DNA of 64,000 nt from Paenibacillus alba (GTDB lineage: Bacteria; Bacillota; Bacilli; Paenibacillales; NBRC-103111). This document shows, in pieces, positions 55,898-64,000 of this stretch. The DNA is taken from the NCBI RefSeq assembly GCF_013204855.1, contig NZ_JABMKZ010000010.1:1-64000 (forward strand), written 5' to 3'. The notes beneath the pieces were generated by a model. The model saw nothing but the letters and a program-made list of their open reading frames with translations, made no database searches and was not told where the DNA came from. Numbering within the stretch: the stretch's first letter is position 1; the number at the start of each line of letters is the position of its first letter. A program made the translations under genes and the position numbers.

Positions 55898-57283
55898 TTA
55901 CTCGATAATGGCGAAAATAGGGTACTGTACAGCCAGCTTGCCCCGCAGAATATCAACTCTTGCCTGAGCTCTTTGCAAAACCTCCTGCTCATCGATCCAC
56001 GTGCTTCTCCCATGTTCAACGACGACCTGCCCGCCGACCATGACAAGATCAACATCATTGCCATTAGCGTTATATACCAAAGATGAGGAGGCACGATGTA
56101 CAGGACTTATATGCGCCTTCAACATATCGACGGTTACGATATCCGCTTTCTTCCCCGGCTCAAGGCTGCCCAAATCTGCACTACGTCCTACCGCCTTGGC
56201 ACCATTCACCGTTGCCATTCGCAGGACATCCATCGGAGGCAGCAGCGTCGCGTCTAGTTCATTCACTTTGTGCAGGCATGCCGTGAACTTCAGCACCTCC
56301 AAATTGTCTTGGCAGTTATTGCTGCCCGGTCCATCCGTGCCTAAAGCAACATTAATGCCCATTTTCAGCATTTCCGGCACTCGGGCTACACCAGAAGCTA
56401 AATACATATTGGAGACTGGACAATGAATGACAGAAGCTTGCTTAGCTTTGATCAGCTCCAATTCACCATCATCCAGCCACACCCCATGAACGACTTGCGT
56501 TCGTTCACCCAGCAGGCCTACTTCATTCAGCAGCTCCAAATTACGCAGGCCATAGCGAGCCATCGTAGTGTCGATCTGCTCACTCGTTTCAGCGACATGA
56601 ACGTGCGAGATTAACTTGCGTTCTTGACTAAAAAGCGCTGCCTTCTCGAGGTATCCCCTGGAACAGCCGTACAGATTCAGCGGTCCGAGAGCGATGCGAA
56701 TACGGCCGGATGCAGCACCATCCCATTCATCAAGCAAGCGATCTGTGCTGTCAAAGATCATCTCCTCCGTTTCCCGCAAGCGTATTTCCCCAGCCAAATC
56801 AGAACCCCCTCGAGCCAAATGTCCTCGAATCCCCGAATCGACCATCGCCCGCAGCACACTCGCGTCGTTCTCCGGATACGTGTGAATATAATGATGGTCC
56901 ATCATATACGTAGCGCCTGATTTTAAATTTTCGATACATCCAATTAATGCGGCCAAATAGAAATCTTCCGGTTCCATCGCAAGGCTCATCGGCCATATAA
57001 TTTCCTTAAGCCACTGGGCTAAAGGCGAATGGTCGGATACCCCTCTCATGAAGGTTTGAAACAAGTGCGTGTGTCCGTTAATTATTCCAGGAATAACAAC
57101 TTTACCTGCTGCATTGTAGCTGTAAGAAGACTTCGCAAGCAGATGATCCATACTTCCGTCTGTTTTCCACTCACCTACTTCCTTGATGACATCATGCTCC
57201 ACATACACATAGCCAGGTTTAAATATTGGATTGGCGGCATTCATCGTTAATACGGTGCCGTTATAAATCAGTTTATTTGACAT
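55898..57283 (-). CDS. TRZ/ATZ-type amidohydrolase (aminohydrolase)
   Basis: This 461-residue metal-dependent hydrolase belongs to the TrzA/AtzB/8-oxoguanine-deaminase/SAH-deaminase group. Zinc ligands lie in INGHTHLF (His71, His73), LISHVHVAETSEQ, VVHGVWLD and LGTDGPGSNN. MDHHYIHTYPENDASVL is like enzymes acting on oxidised purines or triazines. The 5' region has a strong promoter and an inverted repeat, and the gene is divergent from the Lrp-type regulator that probably controls it. Confidence 0.9.
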   Translation of the reverse strand: MSNKLIYNGTVLTMNAANPIFKPGYVYVEHDVIKEVGEWKTDGSMDHLLAKSSYSYNAAGKVVIPGIINGHTHLFQTFMRGVSDHSPLAQWLKEIIWPMSLAMEPEDFYLAALIGCIENLKSGATYMMDHHYIHTYPENDASVLRAMVDSGIRGHLARGGSDLAGEIRLRETEEMIFDSTDRLLDEWDGAASGRIRIALGPLNLYGCSRGYLEKAALFSQERKLISHVHVAETSEQIDTTMARYGLRNLELLNEVGLLGERTQVVHGVWLDDGELELIKAKQASVIHCPVSNMYLASGVARVPEMLKMGINVALGTDGPGSNNCQDNLEVLKFTACLHKVNELDATLLPPMDVLRMATVNGAKAVGRSADLGSLEPGKKADIVTVDMLKAHISPVHRASSSLVYNANGNDVDLVMVGGQVVVEHGRSTWIDEQEVLQRAQARVDILRGKLAVQYPIFAIIE

Positions 57284-57308
57284 GTGACCACCTCCTCGAA
57301 ATATAAAA

Positions 57309-57327
57309 ATGTTAATTTATCTAACAT
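57309..57327. promoter_or_regulatory. Inverted repeat between amidohydrolase start and its promoter
   Basis: ATGTTA-N7-TAACAT lies 26 bp upstream of the amidohydrolase ATG and about 43 bp downstream of the -10 element. Its A/T-rich palindrome fits an Lrp/AsnC site, but no consensus for this regulator is known to me. Confidence 0.4.
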
Positions 57328-57369
57328 TAATTTAAAAAATCTTATTTTTGTGTTATGTTTATTGACACG

Positions 57370-57398
57370 ATTATATGCGTGATCGAATATTCAGTCAA
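57370..57398 (-). promoter_or_regulatory. Sigma-A promoter of the amidohydrolase-Rieske transcript
   Basis: The minus strand has -35 TTGACT (57398-57393) and -10 TATAAT (57375-57370) with exactly 17 bp between them. The start of transcription would fall about 80 nt before the ATG. Confidence 0.75.
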
Positions 57399-57494
57399 CT
57401 AACTTTGTAAATAAGAAAAGACTGAATAGTTACGTTTTGGTGTTTATTATCAGCATTGCGGTTAACAATATCTTCGTTTTCGCTGTAATTTTGC

Positions 57495-57510
57495 TTTTTG
57501 TATACAAAAA
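57495..57510. promoter_or_regulatory. Perfect 16-bp palindrome upstream of the Lrp-type gene
   Basis: TTTTTGTATACAAAAA lies 54 bp before the regulator start codon, in the divergent control region. It is a candidate site for autoregulation. Confidence 0.45.
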
Positions 57511-57563
57511 CTTCTTTTCTAGCAACAACTGTATATATTTTAGATTTCAAAGGAGATAAGCGT

Positions 57564-58025
57564 ATGTTAGATCTGCCTCACCTTGATCAAGTGGATCAGG
57601 ATATCATCAAATTACTGCATGAGAATGGACGAATGTCTTTTGCCAAAATCGGTGAAACCCTAAATCTATCTCGTGTTGCCATTCAGAAGCGCGTGGAAAA
57701 TCTGATTGAACAAGATGTCATCGAGAACTTCACAGTTCGTTTGAATGTGACGAAGCTTGGGAAAGTGGTCAGCGCCTTTTTCGAGGTAGAAGTGGAGCCG
57801 CGGTATGTCGAAGAGGTCGGGAATTTACTGGCAGACGACGTCAATGTCATCAGTATTTATCAAATGACGGGGTCGAGCTCACTTCATATGCATGCCCTGC
57901 TCAAAGATGATGCTGCTCTGGAGGACTTCCTTTATCAAAATATCTATAAGCTTAAAGGCGTAGTACGGGTCAACACCCAAGTTGTCATCAAACGATTTAA
58001 GCAGGGCACTGGACTGGAACTGTAG
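57564..58025 (+). CDS. Lrp/AsnC family transcriptional regulator
   Basis: This 153-residue regulator has an N-terminal AsnC-type helix-turn-helix (LDQVDQDIIKLLHENGRMSF, IGETLNLSRVAIQKRVENLIEQ) and a C-terminal RAM ligand-binding domain (about 70-150). The start is the ATG eight nt after AAAGGAG; a 22-residue longer frame lacks a ribosome site. It is divergent from the catabolic genes and is their likely pathway regulator, sensing the imported compound or an amino acid product. Confidence 0.9.
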   Translation: MLDLPHLDQVDQDIIKLLHENGRMSFAKIGETLNLSRVAIQKRVENLIEQDVIENFTVRLNVTKLGKVVSAFFEVEVEPRYVEEVGNLLADDVNVISIYQMTGSSSLHMHALLKDDAALEDFLYQNIYKLKGVVRVNTQVVIKRFKQGTGLEL

Positions 58026-58047
58026 GATCGCACACTGAAAAACACAA

Positions 58048-58087
58048 AAAAGCCTATGCGCTCCTAAATAAAGGGACTTATAGGCTT
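58048..58087 (+). terminator. Weak terminator candidate after the Lrp-type gene
   Basis: AAGCCTAT pairs with ATAGGCTT across a loop of about 22 nt, some 25 bp past the stop. No T run beyond TTAATTCT follows, so the call is weak. The rest of the gap up to 58408 holds repeats only. Confidence 0.35.
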
Positions 58088-58224
58088 AATTCTATATACG
58101 AGATCTGCTGCTGTTTACGTAAACGACGAGCGTGAGTTGAAAAAATGAGATTTTCCGGCTTTTCCAGATTTCATGGATTTTGCGCCTTCATTCGCTCAGG
58201 GCGTAGGGTTCCAATACGCGAAAG

Positions 58225-58402
58225 CCTGCAAAAATGCAGGGATTTTCGACGAAATCGGCTGAAAAATAGTAAAGCCTGCGATTATGCAGGCTTTATTAGT
58301 ATTTCCACCCTCTAATCCAGAAAAAGCCTCAAAAGCCTGCATAATCGCAGGAATCTATTGTTTAGGGCCCTTCCATGACCAAAAAGGATGCACATTTGCA
58401 GG
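58225..58402. repeat. Dispersed inverted-arm repeat, cluster 3 (four copies)
   Basis: Copies of the CCTGC-N6-GCAGG element lie at 58225-58240 (AAAAAT), 58275-58290 (GATTAT), 58336-58351 (ATAATC) and a slightly shortened one at 58388-58402 (ACATTT). They fill the gap between the convergent Lrp-type and yhaM genes, ending 7 bp before the yhaM stop. Confidence 0.75.
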
Positions 58403-58408
58403 AATTTA

Positions 58409-59365
58409 TCATAAGTTCAACCGATACATCGCCTTATTCTCTAGACCGCGAATCATCGGTGTCCATGCTTCAGTTTCCGGTGTCGTTAGCAGCGTATCCT
58501 CCACCATTTGCAGCTTCGCATCCATGGAATCAATATAATGAAGAGCAACCGCCTCCGGAATTTGAGGCAGTACCGGACTTCCCCACTCAGGCAGATTATG
58601 ATGGGACAGCACAATATGCTGCAGGCCAATGACCACATCGGATTGTAGATCAATCCCGAGGTTAAGCGCTGCTTCGGTTATCCAGTTCGAGGCCATCGAG
58701 ATATGTCCCAGTAGCTTCCCCTGCACACTGTAATCACTAACGATTCCCATCTGTGCAATCATTTCTTCCGGCTTCGCGATGTCATGCAAAATAATGCCCG
58801 CTTTAATTAAATCAGCATTGAGGAATGGACGCTGCTTGCAAATAAATTCACCAATCTCAAGCATGCGCACGATGTGATAAGCCAGACCGGCAAAATAGGC
58901 ATGATGATGCGTTTTGGCTGCCGGATAATGATTCAGTTTATCTGCTACTTTGGTAACACAGAACGAAACGATCGACTTGATCGTCGGATTCGTGATACTC
59001 TCCTGAACTTGATTTATCGTATGAATAAGATCTATTGGACTAATAGGCGCTGAACGGATGAAATCCGTCATTTGAATGCCATCCTCAGGCAGCGCTTTGC
59101 GCAAGCGGCCAATCTTCACTTGCAGCTTATCGCGGTACGTTTGGATGACTCCTTGGACCTTCACCAAGGTCATAGGAAAGAACGTTTCTTTATCCGTCGC
59201 GCTGACATCCCACATCTTCGCTGAAACTTGCCCGCTAGCATCACATAGAATAATGTCCATGAAATCCTTGGCAGGCGTCGTATTCGTTTGTTTCACTTCA
59301 AGCTCTTTGATAAGATAAAATCCAACAAACTCGTCAGGTGCTTGCATTTGCTTAATTAAAGTCAT
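58409..59365 (-). CDS. yhaM: 3'-5' exoribonuclease YhaM
   Basis: This 318-residue exonuclease of Gram-positives trims RNA and single-stranded DNA from the 3' end. It has an OB-fold domain (about 1-90, FYLIKELEVKQTNTTPAKDF then SAKMWDVS) and an HD phosphohydrolase domain with HHHAYFAGLAYH and ILHDIAKPEE (His194-Asp195), then SHHNLPEWGSP. The start is the ATG seven nt after GGAGG. A longer frame reaches 59434 but lacks a ribosome site. No terminator other than the repeat hairpins follows. Confidence 0.93.
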   Translation of the reverse strand: MTLIKQMQAPDEFVGFYLIKELEVKQTNTTPAKDFMDIILCDASGQVSAKMWDVSATDKETFFPMTLVKVQGVIQTYRDKLQVKIGRLRKALPEDGIQMTDFIRSAPISPIDLIHTINQVQESITNPTIKSIVSFCVTKVADKLNHYPAAKTHHHAYFAGLAYHIVRMLEIGEFICKQRPFLNADLIKAGIILHDIAKPEEMIAQMGIVSDYSVQGKLLGHISMASNWITEAALNLGIDLQSDVVIGLQHIVLSHHNLPEWGSPVLPQIPEAVALHYIDSMDAKLQMVEDTLLTTPETEAWTPMIRGLENKAMYRLNL

Positions 59366-59455
59366 TTGATATCCTCCACTTGTCATTAGAAACATTATAC
59401 TACGAAAATGATAAAATGGATGAATGGAACCCAATAGAAATTTCAGGAGAAGTTT

Positions 59456-60265
59456 ATGCAGACAAAAATCGTTTATGGTTGTGATTTTAGCGGAGCGATT
59501 AACCCCTCTGAGAAAATCTTCCTCGCACGCGCAGAGCTAACCGCTGGAACTCTGCGCATCCAAGACATCATCCATTGTGAAGAACGGCTGGATCTTTACT
59601 ACCATCTTACAACTCAGCAAGCCTATTGGGGAATGGACATGCCATTCGCTTATCCTGCGTTCATCTATGAGCACTTGGAAACATTATCGGATTGGTCATC
59701 GCTCTATAACTTGGCCGTCCAAACCTCAAGAGTACAGTTCAAAGAGCAGATTGAGCATGCCATATCCTCGCTAGCCCAGACACCAACGCGACGCACGGAT
59801 GCCGCCTTGAACGCCAAAAGCCCACTCTCCAAGACGCCGATCAATATGTTGGGTCTCACCTATGGCGGGTTCAAGCTGCTTGCCCATTTAGTGCGCAGCG
59901 GCGTGAATGTATACCCTTTTTCCGAGCAGCATACAGCGCGTTCCTGTGTTTATGAAGTCTATCCCTCCCACACATGGCGTATGTTGGGGCTCAAAAGGGG
60001 AATGCCGCTCTCCACGTTTATCGCTTCTTTCAATGACAAATATCCTCTACACATTGAGGTAAAGGATACGGTCTATACATGTATTGCTGGGCTGAAGCCA
60101 AGCATGCAGATGGATGCCTGCGACGCCGTCGCCGCCTGTGTCACGATGGCTTATGCGTTAGTCACAAATCAATTGGATACTTCATGGCATCAGAAGCCCA
60201 CCTTTGCTACCGATGCGGAGTGGGGCAGCTCTGCGCTTGAAGGTCTTATCGTAAGACTGAGTTAG
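59456..60265 (+). CDS. DUF429 family protein
   Basis: This 269-residue protein has the DUF429 pattern of an RNase H-like fold: VYGCDFSGA at the start, YWGMDMPFAYP near 60, YEVYPSHTWRMLGL near 168 and DACDAVAACVTMAYAL near 220. The three acidic positions could bind metal, so nuclease activity is suspected but not shown. It is divergent from yhaM (about 90 bp between starts) and convergent with tatD, with only 16 bp between stops. No family member has a firm role known to me. Confidence 0.8.
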   Translation: MQTKIVYGCDFSGAINPSEKIFLARAELTAGTLRIQDIIHCEERLDLYYHLTTQQAYWGMDMPFAYPAFIYEHLETLSDWSSLYNLAVQTSRVQFKEQIEHAISSLAQTPTRRTDAALNAKSPLSKTPINMLGLTYGGFKLLAHLVRSGVNVYPFSEQHTARSCVYEVYPSHTWRMLGLKRGMPLSTFIASFNDKYPLHIEVKDTVYTCIAGLKPSMQMDACDAVAACVTMAYALVTNQLDTSWHQKPTFATDAEWGSSALEGLIVRLS

Positions 60266-60281
60266 CGCTTTAAGCTATCTT

Positions 60282-61076
60282 TTATTCCAATCCAAAAAAT
60301 TCTCGTGAAGTCCGCGTCGTGGCATCGACCACTTCTTCTGCCGTCTTCCCCAAACAACCAGCGACTGCCGCAGCAATGTGGGGGAGAAATTGCGGCTCAT
60401 TACGGCCATCCTGAGGCTTCACAGGCAAATCACGAGGTGTTAGAAAAGGGGCATCCGTCTCCAGCATAAGGCGATCAAGCGGCACTCTTTTTACAAGCTC
60501 ACGCAGATGCTTGCCTCTCCGTTCATCGCAGATCCAACCCGTAATTCCGATGTAAAAACCTAGCTGCAGATAGGTCTGAAGCTCTTGCATTGTGCCTGTA
60601 AAACAGTGAACAACCGCTTTGTTCATAGAACCGATGTAAGGCTTCAAAAGTCGCACGAAATCAACATGCGCTTCTCGTTCATGCAGAAACAGCGGCATTT
60701 GCAGCTCGCAAGCAAGCTTAACCTGCTCTTCAAACCATTTCTTCTGCACATCGCGAGGCGAGAAATCCCGATTAAAGTCCAAACCGCATTCCCCAATGGC
60801 CACAACTTGCGGAAGCTTTGCCAATTGCCGCAGTTTGCCTAGGGTTACAGCCGTGCAATGCCGCGTGTCATGGGGATGAACCCCTGCCGTCGCAAATAAT
60901 TTCCCCGGAAATTGTTCGGCATATCGCGCCGCTCCTTCACTATTCCTCAAGCTCGTTCCCGTGAGGATAAGCGGCGAAACTCCCGCTTCCAGCGCGCTGG
61001 CAACCACGGTATCCCGATCCGTGTCAAACGAGCGATGCATCAAATTAACACCAATATCAATGAGGGATGGATTCAT
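60282..61076 (-). CDS. tatD: TatD family metal-dependent hydrolase
   Basis: This 264-residue TIM-barrel nuclease begins LIDIGVNLMHRSFD, the TatD-proper variant without the HxH of YcfH-type proteins. AGVHPHDT, ECGLDFNRDFSP, LFLHEREAH, VHCFTG and LETDAPFL supply the metal and catalytic residues. It is likely a 3'-5' exonuclease on DNA or RNA. It overlaps the kptA stop region by 20 nt, so it is the last gene of an RNA-repair-like operon (rtcB, AAA ATPase, kptA, tatD). Confidence 0.9.
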   Translation of the reverse strand: MNPSLIDIGVNLMHRSFDTDRDTVVASALEAGVSPLILTGTSLRNSEGAARYAEQFPGKLFATAGVHPHDTRHCTAVTLGKLRQLAKLPQVVAIGECGLDFNRDFSPRDVQKKWFEEQVKLACELQMPLFLHEREAHVDFVRLLKPYIGSMNKAVVHCFTGTMQELQTYLQLGFYIGITGWICDERRGKHLRELVKRVPLDRLMLETDAPFLTPRDLPVKPQDGRNEPQFLPHIAAAVAGCLGKTAEEVVDATTRTSREFFGLE

Positions 61077-61656
61077 TAGTTCCTACCTCCTTGGTATGTT
61101 CATACAAATAACAGAACTGAGCCGGCACATGATCTGCAAGCCATACTTCATTACCTGCATAATAGAAAACAACACCAGCATGCGAAGCCTTCTCAGCCTC
61201 TACAGCCAAAATCACTAGTTCCCCTCTTCGCTTGCCGGCAAGTTCGGCAAAATGAAGTCCTTCTGATAAGTGGACATAATGGCGCTGCATGGAGCGCAGA
61301 CCCTGTTTCAGAATTGAGGGGGCCGCTTGCACATTCGTTCCATGGTACAGCACAGTTGGAGGCGCAGCTATCGGATATCCGACCTTATCATGGCTATGTC
61401 CGTAGCGAGCGCGAATACGATCTCCCTTAATTTCAAAACGCTGCTTCTCACAACGCTCCACAACCTCTTCGATATCACGGACACTAATACCCGACCACTT
61501 CGTTTGCCTATGAAGGGCACCCAGCAGCTCGCTTGTCGGACAAGAACCATCGACAGGGTCGAGGCTTAGGCCAAACTCTTCAGGTGAATGCCTCAGCATT
61601 TTGCTCATAAACTTGCTTAATTTCGTATATTTTTCCTTATCTAACAAATCATTCAC
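61057..61656 (-). CDS. kptA: RNA 2'-phosphotransferase KptA (Tpt1)
   Basis: This 199-residue enzyme removes a 2'-phosphate from RNA junctions using NAD, giving ADP-ribose cyclic phosphate. Its active-site parts are visible: LRHSPEEFGL (Arg22-His23), IKGDRIRARYGHS near 77-88, LYHGTN (103-108) and GVVFYYAGNEVWLADHVP. In eukaryotes it finishes tRNA splicing. In bacteria its RNA substrate is unknown. Here it sits with rtcB, an AAA ATPase and tatD, which supports a role in RNA repair. Confidence 0.93.
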   Translation of the reverse strand: MNDLLDKEKYTKLSKFMSKMLRHSPEEFGLSLDPVDGSCPTSELLGALHRQTKWSGISVRDIEEVVERCEKQRFEIKGDRIRARYGHSHDKVGYPIAAPPTVLYHGTNVQAAPSILKQGLRSMQRHYVHLSEGLHFAELAGKRRGELVILAVEAEKASHAGVVFYYAGNEVWLADHVPAQFCYLYEHTKEVGTNESIPH

Positions 61657-61683
61657 ATCCTACTAACTAATTGTTTACTTCTC

Positions 61684-63000
61684 TCATTCATTCACCAGAA
61701 ATCCTACCCGAATTTCCGATTCCTCTTTCATCCACGACATCGTCTGCCCTTTATGCAGCTCCGTTTTCATGGATTTCACCAGCATCTCGATGTCCACGCT
61801 TTGCTCATAGTGCCACTGAAGTGCGGCCGATACATATAGTTCGTTAAGCTGCGCAAACGTAAAGCCGTCTGTTTGCTTTGCCGTTATGTGAAGGAGTGCC
61901 TCCGTTAGAAGCTTGCTCATCCCTTTTTGCTTTAAATACGTTTCTCGCAGCACGATGTCCGGAAGCTTGATTTCATAAGCTCGATCGAAGCGGCCGGCAC
62001 GATTCATAAGCGCAGGATCTATTTGCTCCGGATAATTCGTTGTCCCAATGAGGAAAATCCCTTCCTTGGAGGTCGCGCCATCCAAAATGTTCAAGAAATA
62101 GGATCTCGCTCTCTGCGGCATAGCGTCTATATCTTCAATCACCAGAATCATAGGCGCCATATTGGCCGCAGCCTGAAACACCTCTTGAATCGAATCGCTG
62201 CAGGTGTTCTCGGTAATTTGCCAATACGCGACTGGCGCTTTCACACTGCCGGCAATTGACTTAACGAGCGTTGTCTTCCCATTGCCTGGCTTGCCGTACA
62301 GCAGAATCCCTCTTTTGTAAGGAAGCTGATATTCCTTGAAAAAAGCTCGATCCTCCGTAAAAAATTGATCGATGGAACGATAGATATCGGTCTTGACATC
62401 CTCTTTCATGATAACATCCGAACGGTCCACCATGCGGGTAATCGGAGTCAGCTCTTTCTCCATCCCATGAGGTCCATCGGTGAAAACTGTCACTTGCCTG
62501 CGGTCCAAATCCCGCCGCCGCTGTCTGGCATGTTCCAGAAAACGATGCAAACTGGCATCATTTTCCGCAAAGACGAAATCCTCCACGCCAATTCCATGCA
62601 GGCGAAAGGTAGGCACTCTGGCTAATGCAATTCCCCATCCCGGATAAGCAAACACATTGTTGCGCAGCGTCGGATAGATGCAGTAGCTTGAAGCCTCATT
62701 TTCTCCACTCATGCCAAAAGCACGTGATTCCATATGATCAAAGATTCGCGTGACGAAATGGACATCACCACTGCCTCTCTTCACATCCTGCTCAAGCATT
62801 TCCCAATACTCTTCTTTCCCGTCATCGCTCATATAAGGCTCGAAGTGTTTCCCGTATCGTTCACCCAGAACCGTTTGAATGCGTTCGAGCACGTAAGCAT
62901 AATCTCGATATGCGGTTAGCGAGCCTCCATCTGACCTCACATGAGCGGATACGGCTGCCCCTGCTTCTTTTACTTTAGTTTTCGTATTCAGCTGATTCAT
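61684..63000 (-). CDS. AAA+ ATPase linked to RtcB
   Basis: This 438-residue protein has an N-terminal region of about 200 residues without known motifs and a classical AAA+ domain: Walker A GKPGNGKT (236-243), Walker B ILVIEDID (285-292), sensor 1 GTTN and arginine fingers in NRAGRFDR. The domain resembles Bcs1/FtsH-type unfoldases. Its ATG overlaps the rtcB stop by 4 nt. It probably remodels or activates the RNA-repair enzymes, or regulates them, as RtcR does for rtcBA elsewhere. Confidence 0.85.
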   Translation of the reverse strand: MNQLNTKTKVKEAGAAVSAHVRSDGGSLTAYRDYAYVLERIQTVLGERYGKHFEPYMSDDGKEEYWEMLEQDVKRGSGDVHFVTRIFDHMESRAFGMSGENEASSYCIYPTLRNNVFAYPGWGIALARVPTFRLHGIGVEDFVFAENDASLHRFLEHARQRRRDLDRRQVTVFTDGPHGMEKELTPITRMVDRSDVIMKEDVKTDIYRSIDQFFTEDRAFFKEYQLPYKRGILLYGKPGNGKTTLVKSIAGSVKAPVAYWQITENTCSDSIQEVFQAAANMAPMILVIEDIDAMPQRARSYFLNILDGATSKEGIFLIGTTNYPEQIDPALMNRAGRFDRAYEIKLPDIVLRETYLKQKGMSKLLTEALLHITAKQTDGFTFAQLNELYVSAALQWHYEQSVDIEMLVKSMKTELHKGQTMSWMKEESEIRVGFLVNE

Positions 63001-64000
63001 TTTGCACCTTTGACTGTCGCCATAGGCTTACATTTGGCAACAACGCTTGCTAAGCCAGCCCCAACAACACTTTCAATGATTTGATCGACATCTTTATAAG
63101 CCTGAGGCGATTCATCCAGAATTGACTCTAATGACCTTTGGTTCACAACAATTTCATCATTGGTTCCTACGTGCATGGAAGCAGCAAATTCTTCAAGTGT
63201 AACCACTCTTTTCGTCGCGCTGCGCGAGCGGATACGTCCTGCTCCATGACAGATCGAGTGGAAGTTCGCATCACCGCCCGGAGCTCCTACCATGATATAG
63301 GAAGCTGTTCCCATCGAACCTGGAATCAACGCAGGGTGACCTGTAGCTGCATAAGGCTGCGGATTACCCGGATGTCCGGCGGGAAGCGCTCGCGTCGCCC
63401 CTTTGCGATGAACAAAATAAGACTGCTCTCTGTGCTCCTCATTCCATGCATAGTTATGCATGAGATCATACAAGGTCGTCATTTCAAACTTGGAACCAAA
63501 CAAATCCTTGCCCGCTTCACGAATCGCATAAGCGATGAGATGCCGATTGACTACCGCATAATTAAGCGCAGCATACATCAGATTGACGTAGTTTTGAGCA
63601 GCCGGATGTTCGAGGGGCGCGAACAGCAGCTTCGGGTCTGCCGTACCTAACCCATTCATTCGCATCACTTTCTGCATATCGCTGCTGCAGTACTGATTGA
63701 CCGAGCCGCCCCAGGCACGTGATCCAGAATGGATCATAACAATAACTTGACCATCGAAAAGCCCCCAGGCTTCCGCGATCTCCCGATTCTCCTCCGCAAT
63801 CTCAATCGATTGAATTTCTGCAAAATGATTGCCATTTCCCAGTGTTCCAAGCTGACGATGCGAGCGATGCCAAACCGAGTCTGGAAAGCGATTCAACGCA
63901 TTTTCGTCTAAACTAAATTTACTGCTCTCCACATGCGTCAGCGAAGTTGCTTTTCGAGGCGTATAGCCATCAGGGATGTACTTTTTGGGCAAGCCATGCA
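62997..64000 (-). CDS. rtcB: tRNA-splicing ligase RtcB (partial)
   Basis: The C-terminal 334 residues or so of RtcB are visible; the N-terminus is beyond the window. RtcB joins RNA 3'-phosphate or 2',3'-cyclic phosphate ends to 5'-OH ends with GTP and manganese. Motifs seen are LGTLGNGNHFAEI, MIHSGSRAWGG, PGSMGTASYIMVG and the guanylylated-histidine motif SICHGAGRIRSR. The frame stays open to the edge (reading ...HGLPKKYIPDG), so a TTG at 63992 is not the true start. Confidence 0.92.
   Translation of the reverse strand, partial: HGLPKKYIPDGYTPRKATSLTHVESSKFSLDENALNRFPDSVWHRSHRQLGTLGNGNHFAEIQSIEIAEENREIAEAWGLFDGQVIVMIHSGSRAWGGSVNQYCSSDMQKVMRMNGLGTADPKLLFAPLEHPAAQNYVNLMYAALNYAVVNRHLIAYAIREAGKDLFGSKFEMTTLYDLMHNYAWNEEHREQSYFVHRKGATRALPAGHPGNPQPYAATGHPALIPGSMGTASYIMVGAPGGDANFHSICHGAGRIRSRSATKRVVTLEEFAASMHVGTNDEIVVNQRSLESILDESPQAYKDVDQIIESVVGAGLASVVAKCKPMATVKGAK

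Overview
The window looks like a chromosomal segment of a spore-forming Bacillales bacterium, most likely Paenibacillus or a close relative. This is inferred from the sufCDSUB gene order, strong AGGAGG ribosome sites with frequent GTG/TTG starts, a YesM/YesN-type two-component pair, an LplABC/YtcQ-type sugar transporter, sporulation-kinase-like PAS histidine kinases and the mtnK-mtnA pair. No rRNA, tRNA, CRISPR array, insertion sequence or prophage was seen, and both window ends cut genes.

Layout. 1-557: a gene start cut by the edge, then a repeat-rich gap. 558-5802: sufC-D-S-U-B (Fe-S cluster assembly, minus strand) behind a promoter with a Fur-like box. 5967-7379: a DUF1802 protein, a 56-residue membrane peptide and Dps. 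7592-9918: mtnK-mtnA (methionine salvage). 10009-12956: an AraC regulator, a Gfo/Idh dehydrogenase and a VanY-like D,D-carboxypeptidase lipoprotein. 13166-15633: metY and an Old Yellow Enzyme. 15836-24805: a MacAB-like export system (two ATPases, one 969-residue FtsX-type permease, one adaptor lipoprotein) with a YesN/YesM-like two-component pair. 24925-27181: a polar amino acid ABC importer. 27182-28056: a gene-free, repeat-rich stretch. 28057-33555: yunC, small unknown genes, a PAS-GGDEF-EAL protein and a triple-PAS histidine kinase. 33686-36203: DUF423, an unknown protein, an AEC transporter, DUF1904 and an OhrR-like regulator. 36409-42195: an AraC regulator and a carbohydrate ABC importer.

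42449-45725 is the most unusual locus. A class I isoprenoid-synthase-like protein is followed by a 79-residue nitrile-hydratase-leader-like (NHLP) peptide whose penultimate residue is tryptophan. A convergent 7TM (DISM-type) histidine kinase follows. The layout recalls the ComQ-ComX-ComP pheromone system but is built from different parts, so I propose a prenylated-peptide signalling or RiPP locus.

46136-58025 is an accessory catabolic cluster. It has three amidohydrolases/deaminases, a creatininase-family hydrolase, a Rieske oxygenase, an FAD-linked oxidase, a WrbA-like flavoprotein, an NMT1/SsuA-type ABC importer and a divergent Lrp/AsnC regulator. Uptake and stepwise demethylation, deamination and ring opening of an N-heterocycle is the best guess. 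58409-64000 holds the YhaM exoribonuclease, a DUF429 protein, and an RNA-repair-like operon (RtcB, AAA ATPase, KptA, TatD).

Several dispersed repeats are not explained by genes. They are a 16-bp inverted-arm element (TGC-N6-GCA core, 12 copies in three clusters), a 43-bp tandem repeat at 27445-27616, and alternately oriented 25-bp repeats at 45874-46067.
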